The notes beneath the pieces are model-generated. The model saw only the letters and a list, made by a program, of their open reading frames with translations, ran no database searches and was not told the origin of the DNA. From assembly GCA_018830125.1 (NCBI GenBank), contig JAHJSY010000030.1:1-33347 (forward strand): 33,347 nt of DNA, in the 5' to 3' direction. The position numbers were made by a program, and so were the translations under genes. Positions 1-8,070 of the stretch are shown in pieces. How positions within the stretch are numbered: the stretch's first letter is position 1; every line of letters starts with the position of its first letter. Source of the DNA: Patescibacteria group bacterium (GTDB lineage: Bacteria; Patescibacteriota; Minisyncoccia; Minisyncoccales; GWA2-38-27).

Positions 1-43
1 TCCGGTTGGCTAATTCATAAACTTATGGTAAAATAATTTATCG

Positions 44-127
44 GCCGTGGTGATGGAACCGGTATACATGCAGGTCTCAAACACCTGTGAGAGCAATCTC
101 ATGTGGGTTCGACTCCCACCCACGGCA
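44..127 (+). tRNA. tRNA-Leu (anticodon CAA), CCA not encoded
   Basis: Acceptor GCCGTGG (44-50) pairs with CCACGGC (120-126); anticodon stem CAGGT/ACCTG with loop CTCAAAC (anticodon CAA); long variable arm; T arm GTGGG-TTCGACT-CCCAC. Confidence 0.93.
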
Positions 128-131
128 CAAA

Positions 132-2129
132 CTAGGTGCAGTCTTTGTTGGAGCATTTAATTTGCTTCTTTTTTGTTTCAATTAATAGAGAATCACATTT
201 TTCACATTTTTTGCCCGTAGGTTTGTCCCATAAGGCGAAATCGCAATCGGGGAATTGATTACATCCATAGAATATCTTTTTTCTTTTAGTTCTTTTTTCA
301 GTTAATTCTCCGTTTTCACACTTAGGGCATTTTATGCCTAAGTTTTTCTTTTCTAACGCTTGAGTATGTTTGCATTCAGGAAAACCAGAACAGGCATAAA
401 ACTTGCCAAATCTTCCCATGCGAATAACAAGAAACTTGCCACATTTAGGACATTCTTTGTCTGTTTTTTCAATAGAGGCCTCTTTTTTCTTAACCTCCTT
501 ATATTTTTCCTGAAGGTTTTCATTAAAGGGTCTATAAAAAGCTTCTGAAACTTTAGTCCATTTTTGTTTTCCTTCGGCAATTTTGTCTAAATCTTCTTCC
601 ATATTTGCTGTGAATTCAATGTCAACTATTTTAGGAAAGTGTTCTACGAGAATGTCGTTTACGACTATTCCGATTTCAGTCGGTTGAAATCTTTTTTGTT
701 CATTTTTTTCAATATAATTTCTGACCTGGATAGTTGAAATTATTGGAGCATAAGTTGAAGGTCGACCAATGTCATTCTCTTCTAATATTTTAATTAAACT
801 GGCTTCTGTGTATCTAGATGGTGGTTGAGTAAAGTGTTGCGAAGGAACAAGTTTAACTAAATTTAAAATTTCATTTTTTTCTAAGTCGGGAAGTTCTTCT
901 TCTTTAAATTTCATTGGATAGACCTTAAGAAAACCATCAAATTTAAGAATTTGTCCATTTGCTTTAAATATGTATTCTCCAGCTCTTATTTCAATAGCAG
1001 TTGAGTCAAAACATGCTTCAGTCATTTGGCAGGCGATAAATCTCCTCCATATGATATCATATAATGCCTGCTGATTCTTGTCCATCCGCCGGCTGGCGGA
1101 TAAAGAGGCGGGTTCTTTGTCAGGGAAAGTTGGTCTAATAGCTTCATGGGCTTCTTGAGCTTTACCTTTAGATTTATACTTTCTTAGTTTGGAATATTTT
1201 TGGCCATAGCTAGATTCAATAAATTTCTTAGCTATAGATAAAGACATGCCAGAAAGATTTACGGAATCGGTTCTATGATAAGTAATATTTCCTTTTTCAT
1301 ATAACTGTTGAGCAATTCGCATTGTGAATCTAGCCGGAAACTTAAATCTTTTCCAAGCTTCTTGTTGAAGCGTGCTAGTGGTAAATGGGGGAAAGGGATT
1401 TCTTCTAGTTTCTTTTTTTTCAATCTTTTTAACTATGTAATCTGCTTTGTCTAGATCTTTAATTATTTTGTTAGCATCTTTTTCTAATTTAATCTCTTCT
1501 TTAAGTAAAGCAGTAAATGTTTGATTATTGTTTCTTGTTTCTTGTTTCTTCAGTTCTGCTTCAATAGTCCAATATTCCTCTGGTTTAAATTTTTCAATTT
1601 CTCTTTCTTTCTCAACGATTAATTTCACAGCTACCGATTGAACTCTTCCAGCTGATAATCCACGAGCCACTTTTTTCCAAAGAAAAGGAGATATTTTATA
1701 GCCAACAATTCTGTCTAAAATTCTTCTGGCTTGTTGAGCATCAACGACATCTTGATTGATTATTCTTGGGTTCTTTAGAGCTTCACTTATTGCTGTTTTG
1801 GTAATTTCATGGAAAACAATTCTTTTAGGATTTTTTAAACCAAGAGCTTCTGAAAGATGCCAAGCAATAGCTTCTCCTTCTCTATCTTCATCTGTTGCTA
1901 AAATTACTTCATCAACTTTTTTAGTTGCTGCTTTTAATTCTTTTATGACTTTTCTGGCTTTGGCTGGAATAACGTATTTTGGCTTAAAATTATTTTCAAC
2001 ATCAACGCCCAATGTGCTAATTGGTAAATCTCGGATATGACCAAAAGAGGACAAGATCTTATAATCCTTGCCTAAAAATTTAGAGATGGTTTTCCCTTTA
2101 GTTGGACTTTCAACGATAACTAATTTCAT
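132..2129 (-). CDS. topA: DNA topoisomerase I
   Basis: N-terminal MKLVIVESPTKGKTISKFLG Toprim, 'GRVQSVAVKLIVEKEREI', active-site region 'GNITYHRTDSVNLS', C-terminal Cys4 zinc ribbons. Confidence 0.97.
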   Translation of the reverse strand: MKLVIVESPTKGKTISKFLGKDYKILSSFGHIRDLPISTLGVDVENNFKPKYVIPAKARKVIKELKAATKKVDEVILATDEDREGEAIAWHLSEALGLKNPKRIVFHEITKTAISEALKNPRIINQDVVDAQQARRILDRIVGYKISPFLWKKVARGLSAGRVQSVAVKLIVEKEREIEKFKPEEYWTIEAELKKQETRNNNQTFTALLKEEIKLEKDANKIIKDLDKADYIVKKIEKKETRRNPFPPFTTSTLQQEAWKRFKFPARFTMRIAQQLYEKGNITYHRTDSVNLSGMSLSIAKKFIESSYGQKYSKLRKYKSKGKAQEAHEAIRPTFPDKEPASLSASRRMDKNQQALYDIIWRRFIACQMTEACFDSTAIEIRAGEYIFKANGQILKFDGFLKVYPMKFKEEELPDLEKNEILNLVKLVPSQHFTQPPSRYTEASLIKILEENDIGRPSTYAPIISTIQVRNYIEKNEQKRFQPTEIGIVVNDILVEHFPKIVDIEFTANMEEDLDKIAEGKQKWTKVSEAFYRPFNENLQEKYKEVKKKEASIEKTDKECPKCGKFLVIRMGRFGKFYACSGFPECKHTQALEKKNLGIKCPKCENGELTEKRTKRKKIFYGCNQFPDCDFALWDKPTGKKCEKCDSLLIETKKKQIKCSNKDCT
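1084..1101. repeat. Intragenic palindrome family A, copy 1 (in topA)
   Basis: ATCCGCCGGCTGGCGGAT. Confidence 0.9.
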
Positions 2130-2137
2130 AATAACTC

Positions 2138-2166
2138 TTGACTTTTTATAATAAATATGATATACT
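2138..2166 (+). promoter_or_regulatory. sigma70-like promoter TTGACT-N17-TATACT for the 2220-2312 small ORF
   Basis: -35 TTGACT 2138-2143, 17-nt spacer, -10 TATACT 2161-2166. Confidence 0.7.
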
Positions 2167-2219
2167 TCTAGTAGTGTATATTAGATTAGTCTTTAGTTCT
2201 TTAAGATTAAGGAGAAACT

Positions 2220-2312
2220 ATGTGTGAAAATGACGAGCCTCTTTGTCCGGTCGAAGAAGCATTAATAAAGGTTTCGACAGGCGAAGAAGACAAAGAAGAC
2301 AAAGAAAACTAG
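2220..2312 (+). CDS. Small acidic protein, 30 aa (MCENDEPLCPVEEALIKVSTGEEDKEDKEN), unknown function
   Basis: ATG preceded by AAGGAGAAACT Shine-Dalgarno, own promoter upstream and own terminator downstream; not in the ORF track (too short). Confidence 0.55.
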   Translation: MCENDEPLCPVEEALIKVSTGEEDKEDKEN

Positions 2313-2320
2313 GTTACTTG

Positions 2321-2356
2321 GCCTGGCTGATTAATTTTCAGTCAGGCTTTTTATTT
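2321..2356 (+). terminator. Rho-independent terminator, overlapping the 3' end of pth
   Basis: GCCTGGCTGA-ttaattt-TCAGTCAGGC followed by TTTTTATTT. Confidence 0.8.
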
Positions 2357-2826
2357 AAATTCTCTAGGGCTTCTAAAATGGCTGGTTTTAATAATTCCTT
2401 TTGCTCTTTTTTAAATTTTTGAAGAACATTATTTGATTCAACGCCTATTCTAATTCTTGTGAAATTTTTTGTTCCCAATTCTTTTATAATTGATTCAACG
2501 CCTTTATGTCCTGCAGAACCCCTATCTTTAGAGATTCTAATTTTACCCAAAGGCAAATCAATATCATCATGAACCACAATTAAATCGGCGGAGGCCCGTC
2601 CTCCGCAGATTTTTTTTACGGATTTACCGGACTCATTCATGAATGTTTGCGGTTTTGCGAGGATTATATTATTGCTTTCTGAAATTAAGGCATTAAATTT
2701 TTTAGATAACTTAAACTCAGGAAAGTTATTTTCCTTGGCAAATTTATCAATAATTTCAAAGCCAATATTGTGCGGGGTGTTGGTATATCTTTTCCCTGGA
2801 TTTCCCAATCCAATTATAATAGTCAT
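2338..2826 (-). CDS. pth: Peptidyl-tRNA hydrolase
   Basis: 'IIGLGNPGKRYTNTPHNIGFEIID', 'KPQTFMNESGKSV', 'VVHDDIDLPLGKIRI', 'GSAGHKGVESI'. Confidence 0.95.
   Translation of the reverse strand: MTIIIGLGNPGKRYTNTPHNIGFEIIDKFAKENNFPEFKLSKKFNALISESNNIILAKPQTFMNESGKSVKKICGGRASADLIVVHDDIDLPLGKIRISKDRGSAGHKGVESIIKELGTKNFTRIRIGVESNNVLQKFKKEQKELLKPAILEALENLNKKPD
2588..2606. repeat. Intragenic palindrome family B, copy 1 (in pth)
   Basis: GCGGAGG-CCCGT-CCTCCGC. Confidence 0.85.
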
Positions 2827-2881
2827 TAGATTATTCTAGCATTGTTGCATAAAATTGTGAAGTTTGGTAGAATATATTAAT

Positions 2882-3481
2882 ATGTATAACATAGATGGGG
2901 AAAATAACGAAGAATATACAGAGGAATATGCTAGAGAAACTAGCCGGGTTAGTAGTTTTTTGGGTTTTGCATGGGAAGTTATTAAAGTAATTATTATTGC
3001 CGCTGTTATAGTAATTCCTATAAGATACTTTTTATTTCAGCCGTTTTTTGTTAGAGGTCAATCAATGGATCCTAATTTTGCCAACGGCGACTATTTAATT
3101 ATAGACGAGATTACCTATAGATTTAGAGGACCAGAAAGGGGGGAGGTAATAGTTTTTAGATATCCTCAAGACCCTTCAAATAGGTTTATCAAAAGAGTTA
3201 TTGGGCTTCCAGGGGAGGAAATAAAGATAAAAGATGGGGAAATTACTATTGGTGGAGACGACATATTAGACGAAAAATACTTACCCGACGATTTAACAAC
3301 ATCAGGTGATGTTCATATTATCTTAGAGTTTAATGAGTATTTTGTTTTAGGCGATAATCGACCTTATTCTTTTGATTCAAGAAGATTCGGGCCCTTATCT
3401 AAAGAATACATAATTGGAAGAGTATATTTAAGAGCTTGGCCGTTTGATTCAATATCAAAATTTGGAGCTCCGGCTTATTAA
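2882..3481 (+). CDS. lepB: Signal peptidase I (ATG at 2882 preferred over the 2864 TTG start of the ORF track)
   Basis: TM segment, 'FVRGQSMDPNFANGDYLIID', 'RGEVIVFRYP', 'FIKRVIGLPGE', 'YFVLGDNRPYSFDSRRFG'. Confidence 0.93.
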   Translation: MYNIDGENNEEYTEEYARETSRVSSFLGFAWEVIKVIIIAAVIVIPIRYFLFQPFFVRGQSMDPNFANGDYLIIDEITYRFRGPERGEVIVFRYPQDPSNRFIKRVIGLPGEEIKIKDGEITIGGDDILDEKYLPDDLTTSGDVHIILEFNEYFVLGDNRPYSFDSRRFGPLSKEYIIGRVYLRAWPFDSISKFGAPAY

Positions 3482-3489
3482 TAACTATT

Positions 3490-4767
3490 ATGGCAAACAA
3501 AAATAAATTTCAAAGTGTAACTGGCATGCATGATATATTGCCAGAGGATCAAAAGTATTATAGGAAGATTTATGATGTTGTTTCTAATATAGCTGAATTT
3601 TATGGCTTTGGGAAAATAGATACGCCTATTGTTGAAGAAACAGAGCTTTTTGCCAAGGGAATAGGTTTAGCCACAGATGTTGTTAAGAAAGAAATGTACA
3701 ATTTAAAAACTAAAGGAGATGATTCTTTAAGTTTGAGACCCGAGTGGACAGCCGGAATTGTTAGATCGTATATTGAAAACGGTATGCATAGCTTACCTCA
3801 ACCATTAAAACTTTGGTATTTTGGACCTTGTTATCGTTATGAAAGACCTCAGGCAGGTAGGTATCGCCAATTTTGGCAATTTGGTTTTGAAATTTTTGGA
3901 GAATCAAGTTCGGTAATAGATGCTCAAATTATTCAGATATTTTACAATATTTTTAAGGAACTTAAATTAAAAGATTTAATTATTGAAATTAATAGCGTTG
4001 GAGACAGTAACTGTCGTCCTTATTATAAGAAGCTTTTGTCAAGTTATTTAAAAAGTAGAGAATCTTCTATTTGCCCAGATTGCAAAAGAAGATTTAAAGA
4101 AAATGTTTTAAGAGTTTTAGATTGTAAAGAAGAAAAATGTCAGCCGATAAAAACCGAAGCTCCGCAAATATTAGATCATTTATGTGATGAATGTCATTCT
4201 CACTTCAAAGAAGTGTTAGAATTTTTAGACGAAATAGAACTTCCCTATACTCTTAATCCTTATTTAGTGAGAGGTCTTGATTATTACACCAAAACAGTTT
4301 TTGAATTATTCTCTGAATCTGAAGGAGGTTGTAAAAACGCCTTGGCAGGAGGCGGAAGATATGATAAACTAGTTAAACTATTGAGGGGCAGGGATACACC
4401 TGCTTGTGGGGCAGCTGCTGGGACTGAAAGAATCGTTTCTTTAATGAAAGCTCAGGACATTGAAGGAGCTAAAGAGCCAGAAACACAAATCTTTTTAGCT
4501 CAATTGGGAAGTATGGCTAAAAGAAAGGGCCTCTGGCTTTTAGAAGAATTTAGAAAGTCAAAAGTTAGGGTTGCTGAATCATTTGGTAAAAATTCATTAA
4601 AAGCTCAATTGAATAGAGCCGATAAATTAGGAGCTAAATATACTTTGATTTTAGGTCAGAAAGAGGCCTTAGATGGAGTGGTTATTGTTAGAAACATGAA
4701 AACAGGGAAACAAGATGTTGTTAAAATAGATGAGGTGGTAGCAATCGTCAAAAAGAGGTTAAAATAA
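3490..4767 (+). CDS. hisS: Histidyl-tRNA synthetase
   Basis: 'GMHDILPEDQ', 'YRYERPQAGRYRQFWQFGFEIFG', 'LVRGLDYYTKTVFE', 'AGGGRYDKL'. Confidence 0.95.
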   Translation: MANKNKFQSVTGMHDILPEDQKYYRKIYDVVSNIAEFYGFGKIDTPIVEETELFAKGIGLATDVVKKEMYNLKTKGDDSLSLRPEWTAGIVRSYIENGMHSLPQPLKLWYFGPCYRYERPQAGRYRQFWQFGFEIFGESSSVIDAQIIQIFYNIFKELKLKDLIIEINSVGDSNCRPYYKKLLSSYLKSRESSICPDCKRRFKENVLRVLDCKEEKCQPIKTEAPQILDHLCDECHSHFKEVLEFLDEIELPYTLNPYLVRGLDYYTKTVFELFSESEGGCKNALAGGGRYDKLVKLLRGRDTPACGAAAGTERIVSLMKAQDIEGAKEPETQIFLAQLGSMAKRKGLWLLEEFRKSKVRVAESFGKNSLKAQLNRADKLGAKYTLILGQKEALDGVVIVRNMKTGKQDVVKIDEVVAIVKKRLK

Positions 4768-4768
4768 T

Positions 4769-5077
4769 ATGGATTGTATTTTTTGTGAAATTAAAAGCGA
4801 TGTTTATGAAAATGATAGTTTTATCGTTGTTAAAGACATAAATCCTAAGGCAGAAATTCATTTTCTAATAATCCCTAAAAAACACATAGAATCAATAAGT
4901 CACTTAGAACCAGAAGACAAGGATTTGATGGGAAAAATGATGCTAATTGCCCAAAAAGTAGCTAAAGATAAAGGGATAGAATCATATAATTTACAAATTA
5001 ATGTCGGTCGGAAAGCTGGTCAAGTAATTGATCATATCCACATGCATTTATTAAGTGGTAAAAAATTATGTCATTAG
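4769..5077 (+). CDS. HIT family protein (HINT-like)
   Basis: 'CIFCEI' start and 'DHIHMHLL' HxHxH histidine triad. Confidence 0.9.
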   Translation: MDCIFCEIKSDVYENDSFIVVKDINPKAEIHFLIIPKKHIESISHLEPEDKDLMGKMMLIAQKVAKDKGIESYNLQINVGRKAGQVIDHIHMHLLSGKKLCH

Positions 5078-5310
5078 AAATCAAAAAAGAAGGCAGAGAA
5101 ACATCTCAAAGTCTAGTTAGACGCTTTTCGCGAAGAGTGAAACAAAGCGGTCTTTTGTTTAGAGCAAGAAGGTCCCGTTTCTGGGAAAAAGATAAAAGCC
5201 CACAAATGGGGAAAAGATCAGCTTTAAGAAGAGAAGAACTTAAAAAAGAATACGAAAAGCTTGAAAAATTAGGTAAAGCTAAATCAGATGCCAGAAGAGG
5301 TAGAAGGTAA
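5068..5310 (+). CDS. rpsU: Ribosomal protein bS21
   Basis: 'EIKKEGRETSQSLVRRFSRRVKQSGLL...RKSR-like' basic S21 pattern and rpsU-yqeY synteny. Confidence 0.8.
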   Translation: MSLEIKKEGRETSQSLVRRFSRRVKQSGLLFRARRSRFWEKDKSPQMGKRSALRREELKKEYEKLEKLGKAKSDARRGRR

Positions 5311-5758
5311 AATTAAAGAGGAACTTAATGTAGCCATTAAAGGCAATGATGAAATCGCCCGTTCTACATTACGGATGCTTTTAGCTGTTATGATTAATAA
5401 AGAAAAAGAAAAAAACTATAAAGAAGATAGAAGTTTAACCGAAGAAGAAAGAATAGATATAATTTTCTCTGAAGCTAAAAAAAGAAGAGAAGCAATTATA
5501 GAATATGAGAAAGGGAATCGCCAAGATTTAGCCGATAAGGAGAAAGCCGAGCTCGAAGTTTTGCAAAAATATTTACCCGAACAATTATCTGAAGAAGAAG
5601 TAAAGGACTTGGTTATTCAAGCTGTGAAAGAGACAGGAGCTGAAACCATGCAAGACATCGGTAAAGTCATGGGATCACTAATGCCAAAAGTAAAAGGCAA
5701 AGCCGACGGCAGTTTAGTTTCCAAAATTGTAAAAGAACTGTTGAATAAAAATGATTGA
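5288..5758 (+). CDS. yqeY: YqeY/GatB-like domain protein
   Basis: 'LRMLLAVMINKEKEKNY', 'KRREAIIEYEKGNRQDLADKEKAELEVLQKYLPEQLSEEE', 'GKVMGSLMPKVKGKADGSLVSKIVKELL'. Confidence 0.92.
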   Translation: MPEEVEGKIKEELNVAIKGNDEIARSTLRMLLAVMINKEKEKNYKEDRSLTEEERIDIIFSEAKKRREAIIEYEKGNRQDLADKEKAELEVLQKYLPEQLSEEEVKDLVIQAVKETGAETMQDIGKVMGSLMPKVKGKADGSLVSKIVKELLNKND

Positions 5759-6209
5759 AAAGAATAGAAACTTTGATAAGATTTTAAATCAAACCTTAAA
5801 ATATGCCAAAAATATAGCTAAAGAATTTTATTTTCAGGAGTGGGGTGAGAATCCACCAAAATGCCCTGCGTTTGATGGAGAGGTTGTTAATATTACTAGA
5901 GAGGGATGGGAGCACATTACTCACGATGAAATTAAAACAAAAACAGATATTCTTGGTCGGCTATTTGTTCTAGAAAGAGCAAAAGTATTATTAGAAACAG
6001 CAACCGTTTATACTACCAGAGAAAGAGAAACTGGAAGAAAAAAGAAATATTGGATATTCGAAGGCGTGATAAGTGATGTAAGAATAAAAGTAGTTGTGAG
6101 AAGTATTGACGATAATCCCAAACACTTTTTGACTGTCATAAAAAAGGGAAGTGTTGAAAAAGATATTAAAAAAATGGTAAACAAAAATAGTGCTGTCTCC
6201 CGCCTGTGA
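5751..6209 (+). CDS. Hypothetical protein, possibly BECR-fold (barnase/EndoU/ColicinE5-D/RelE-like) RNase
   Basis: 152 aa; 'GWEHITHDEIKTKTDILGRLFVLERAKVLLETATVYTTRER...YWIFEGVISDVRIKVVVRSIDDNPKHFLTVIKK' resembles phage-associated BECR nuclease domains from memory; not searched. Confidence 0.5.
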   Translation: MIEKNRNFDKILNQTLKYAKNIAKEFYFQEWGENPPKCPAFDGEVVNITREGWEHITHDEIKTKTDILGRLFVLERAKVLLETATVYTTRERETGRKKKYWIFEGVISDVRIKVVVRSIDDNPKHFLTVIKKGSVEKDIKKMVNKNSAVSRL

Positions 6210-6279
6210 GCATTCAGACCTTTTGAGTCAAACACCCAATAGCGGCGCCGACGAGTGGTTACGTCTCAGCACTATCTCT
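6180..6279 (-). ncRNA. Candidate structured small RNA of unknown family
   Basis: On minus: TTGACA-N16-TATACT promoter, then 9-bp terminal stem ATAGTGCTG/CAGCACTAT (6267-6275 / 6187-6195) followed by TTTTGTTT; interior visibly GC-richer than surroundings. Confidence 0.5.
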
Positions 6280-6285
6280 AATTAA

Positions 6286-6313
6286 AGTATATCAAATCAG
6301 ACACAATTGTCAA
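6286..6313 (-). promoter_or_regulatory. Consensus-like promoter driving the candidate ncRNA
   Basis: Minus-strand TTGACA (6308-6313) - 16 nt - TATACT (6286-6291). Confidence 0.6.
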
Positions 6314-6336
6314 GAGCACGAACGAAAAATGAGCGA

Positions 6337-6396
6337 GAAATGTTTTTCACCGAGTGTCGGGCATCGCAATGTCAGTCACTCGGTGTAGAACATTTC
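6337..6396. repeat. Hairpin repeat unit 1
   Basis: GAAATGTT..CACCGAGTG-TCG-GGCAT-CGCA-ATGTC-AGT-CACTCGGTG..AACATTTC. Confidence 0.85.
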
Positions 6397-6407
6397 GGCA
6401 TAGAATC

Positions 6408-6465
6408 GAATGTTCAACACTCGGTGACTAACACTGCGGTGTTCGACACCGAGTGAAGAACATTC
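6408..6465. repeat. Hairpin repeat unit 2 (diverged, inverted copy of unit 1)
   Basis: GAATGTTC-AA-CACTCGGTG-ACT-AACAC-TGCG-GTGTT-CGA-CACCGAGTG-AA-GAACATTC. Confidence 0.88.
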
Positions 6466-6512
6466 TGAGTCTCTGAAGAAAATATTAAATAATAAAACCC
6501 ATATACCCGTAT

Positions 6513-6860
6513 ATGAATGTAGAAATAAATAACTTGACCAGGAGGAAGATTGACGAAAAGTTTTTAACAGGGGTTGCCAAAAAGGTTTTAAAAGGCGAAA
6601 ATAGAAGAGAGGATATATCTATTGTTTTTGTTGGTGAAAAAAGAATGAGTGAATTGAATAAAAAATATCGCCACCAAGACAAAGTAACAGATGTATTATC
6701 TTTTGGTGAAGGGTTAAACGAAATAGTTATTTGTCTAGCAGTAATTAAAACAAAAAAAGAATTAGTAAAAGTGTTAATTCATGGAGTCTTGCATGTTTTA
6801 GGATATGAACATTCTAAGATAATGCAGGGGAAAGAACAAAAATGGCAAAACCACACATAA
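6513..6860 (+). CDS. ybeY: Endoribonuclease / rRNA maturation factor YbeY
   Basis: 'LNKKYRHQDKVTDVLSF' and 'LIHGVLHVLGYEH' metal-binding motif. Confidence 0.93.
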   Translation: MNVEINNLTRRKIDEKFLTGVAKKVLKGENRREDISIVFVGEKRMSELNKKYRHQDKVTDVLSFGEGLNEIVICLAVIKTKKELVKVLIHGVLHVLGYEHSKIMQGKEQKWQNHT

Positions 6861-8065
6861 TAACGGCTTTAGATATTGGTTCTGATACGGTCAAGTTGCT
6901 TTCGGCTTGTCGCAAGAATAGCGGAGAAGGATTCGAAGTTCTAGCTCAATATCAAGAGCCATCTTTGGGGATTAGAAAGGGTGTAGTTATCAATGTTTCT
7001 CAAGTTTCAAAAACAATTTCTTCTTTAATTGAAAAAGCTGAACAAGATTGTGGAATAAAAATAGATAAGGTTTATGCTAATATCGGAGGAGGTCATATAT
7101 CATCTGTTTCTTCAAGGGGCTTGGTCTCTGTTTCCAGAGCTGATAGAAAGATTTCTCAAGAAGATGTTGATCGAGTTATAAATGCGGCTAGAACTCTTCC
7201 CTTACATTCAAATAAAGAAATTATTCAGGTTTTCCCTAAAGAGTTTATTGTTGATGGTCAGACCGGAGTAAGAGAAGTGGTTGATATGGAAGGGGTGAGA
7301 TTAGAAGCGGAAACATTACTTCTTTGTGGTTTCGCGCCCTATATTAATAATTCAAGTCATACAATTTTAGACGCTGGGCTTCAGGTAAATGATTTAATTC
7401 CGGATCCTTTGGCTAGCGCCAAATCAGTATTAACTCCTAGAGAAAAAGAACTGGGAGTTTGTGTTTTAGATATTGGATCGGGGACAACGGGTATGGCTGT
7501 TTATGAAGAAGGGAGCTTAACTCACGCCGCTGTTTTTCCAGTTGGTTCGGGACATATTACTAATGATATTGCCATTTGTTTAAAGACAGATATTGACACA
7601 GCAGAGAAAATAAAGCTAGAATACGGAAGGTGCAAAGAAGTCACTAAAAAACAAGATAAAAAATCTGAAAAGAATATCAAATTGGATGGGGAGGATCAAT
7701 TGGAGTTTTCAATAAAACTTCTAACGGATATTATTGATGCCAGAGTTTCGGAAATTTTCAATTTAGCTGGGAAGGAATTAAAAAAAATCTCTAAGCAAGG
7801 AATGTTGCCTGCCGGAATTGTTTTGACAGGTGGAGGAGCAAAATTAATTGGAATTAGAGATTTGTCAAAGAAAGAATTAAAACTTCCTTGTCGTGTGGGT
7901 AAGCCAAAAGAGTTTGTTGGATTTGATGCCGAAACTAATTTAGCTACCTTGTGCGGTTTAGTTTTAGAAGGATTTGACATAGAAAGCGATATCAAACATC
8001 TTTCTATAAAAAAAGACAGATTGACTAGTAGGCTCAAGAACATCTTCAGAACTTTTGTCCCTTAA
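6842..8065 (+). CDS. ftsA: Cell division protein FtsA
   Basis: 'ALDIGSDTVKLL', 'VCVLDIGSGTTGMAVYEEG', 'VLTGGGAKLIGI', C-terminal amphipathic 'LTSRLKNIFRTFV'; directly upstream of ftsZ. Confidence 0.95.
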   Translation: MAKPHIITALDIGSDTVKLLSACRKNSGEGFEVLAQYQEPSLGIRKGVVINVSQVSKTISSLIEKAEQDCGIKIDKVYANIGGGHISSVSSRGLVSVSRADRKISQEDVDRVINAARTLPLHSNKEIIQVFPKEFIVDGQTGVREVVDMEGVRLEAETLLLCGFAPYINNSSHTILDAGLQVNDLIPDPLASAKSVLTPREKELGVCVLDIGSGTTGMAVYEEGSLTHAAVFPVGSGHITNDIAICLKTDIDTAEKIKLEYGRCKEVTKKQDKKSEKNIKLDGEDQLEFSIKLLTDIIDARVSEIFNLAGKELKKISKQGMLPAGIVLTGGGAKLIGIRDLSKKELKLPCRVGKPKEFVGFDAETNLATLCGLVLEGFDIESDIKHLSIKKDRLTSRLKNIFRTFVP

Positions 8066-8070
8066 TTATT

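Noticed and set aside
353-2040. Track ORFs 353-580(-), 360-548(+) and 1756-2040(+) over topA
   Set aside because: Out-of-frame or antisense shadows of the well-supported topA reading frame.
6008-6235. Minus-strand ORF 6008-6235 (75 aa)
   Set aside because: Antisense to the 5751-6209 ORF; its 5' part lies in the candidate ncRNA; no start signals or recognisable protein.
6187-6275. 5S rRNA read on the plus strand
   Set aside because: Some 5S-like words (AGCGGCGCCGA..GGT) and a terminal stem exist, but about 89 nt is too short and promoter/T-tract support the minus strand.
6337-6465. CRISPR array or integron attC site
   Set aside because: No regularly spaced direct repeats with unique spacers; no RYYYAAC/GTTRRRY boxes; no cas or integrase genes nearby.
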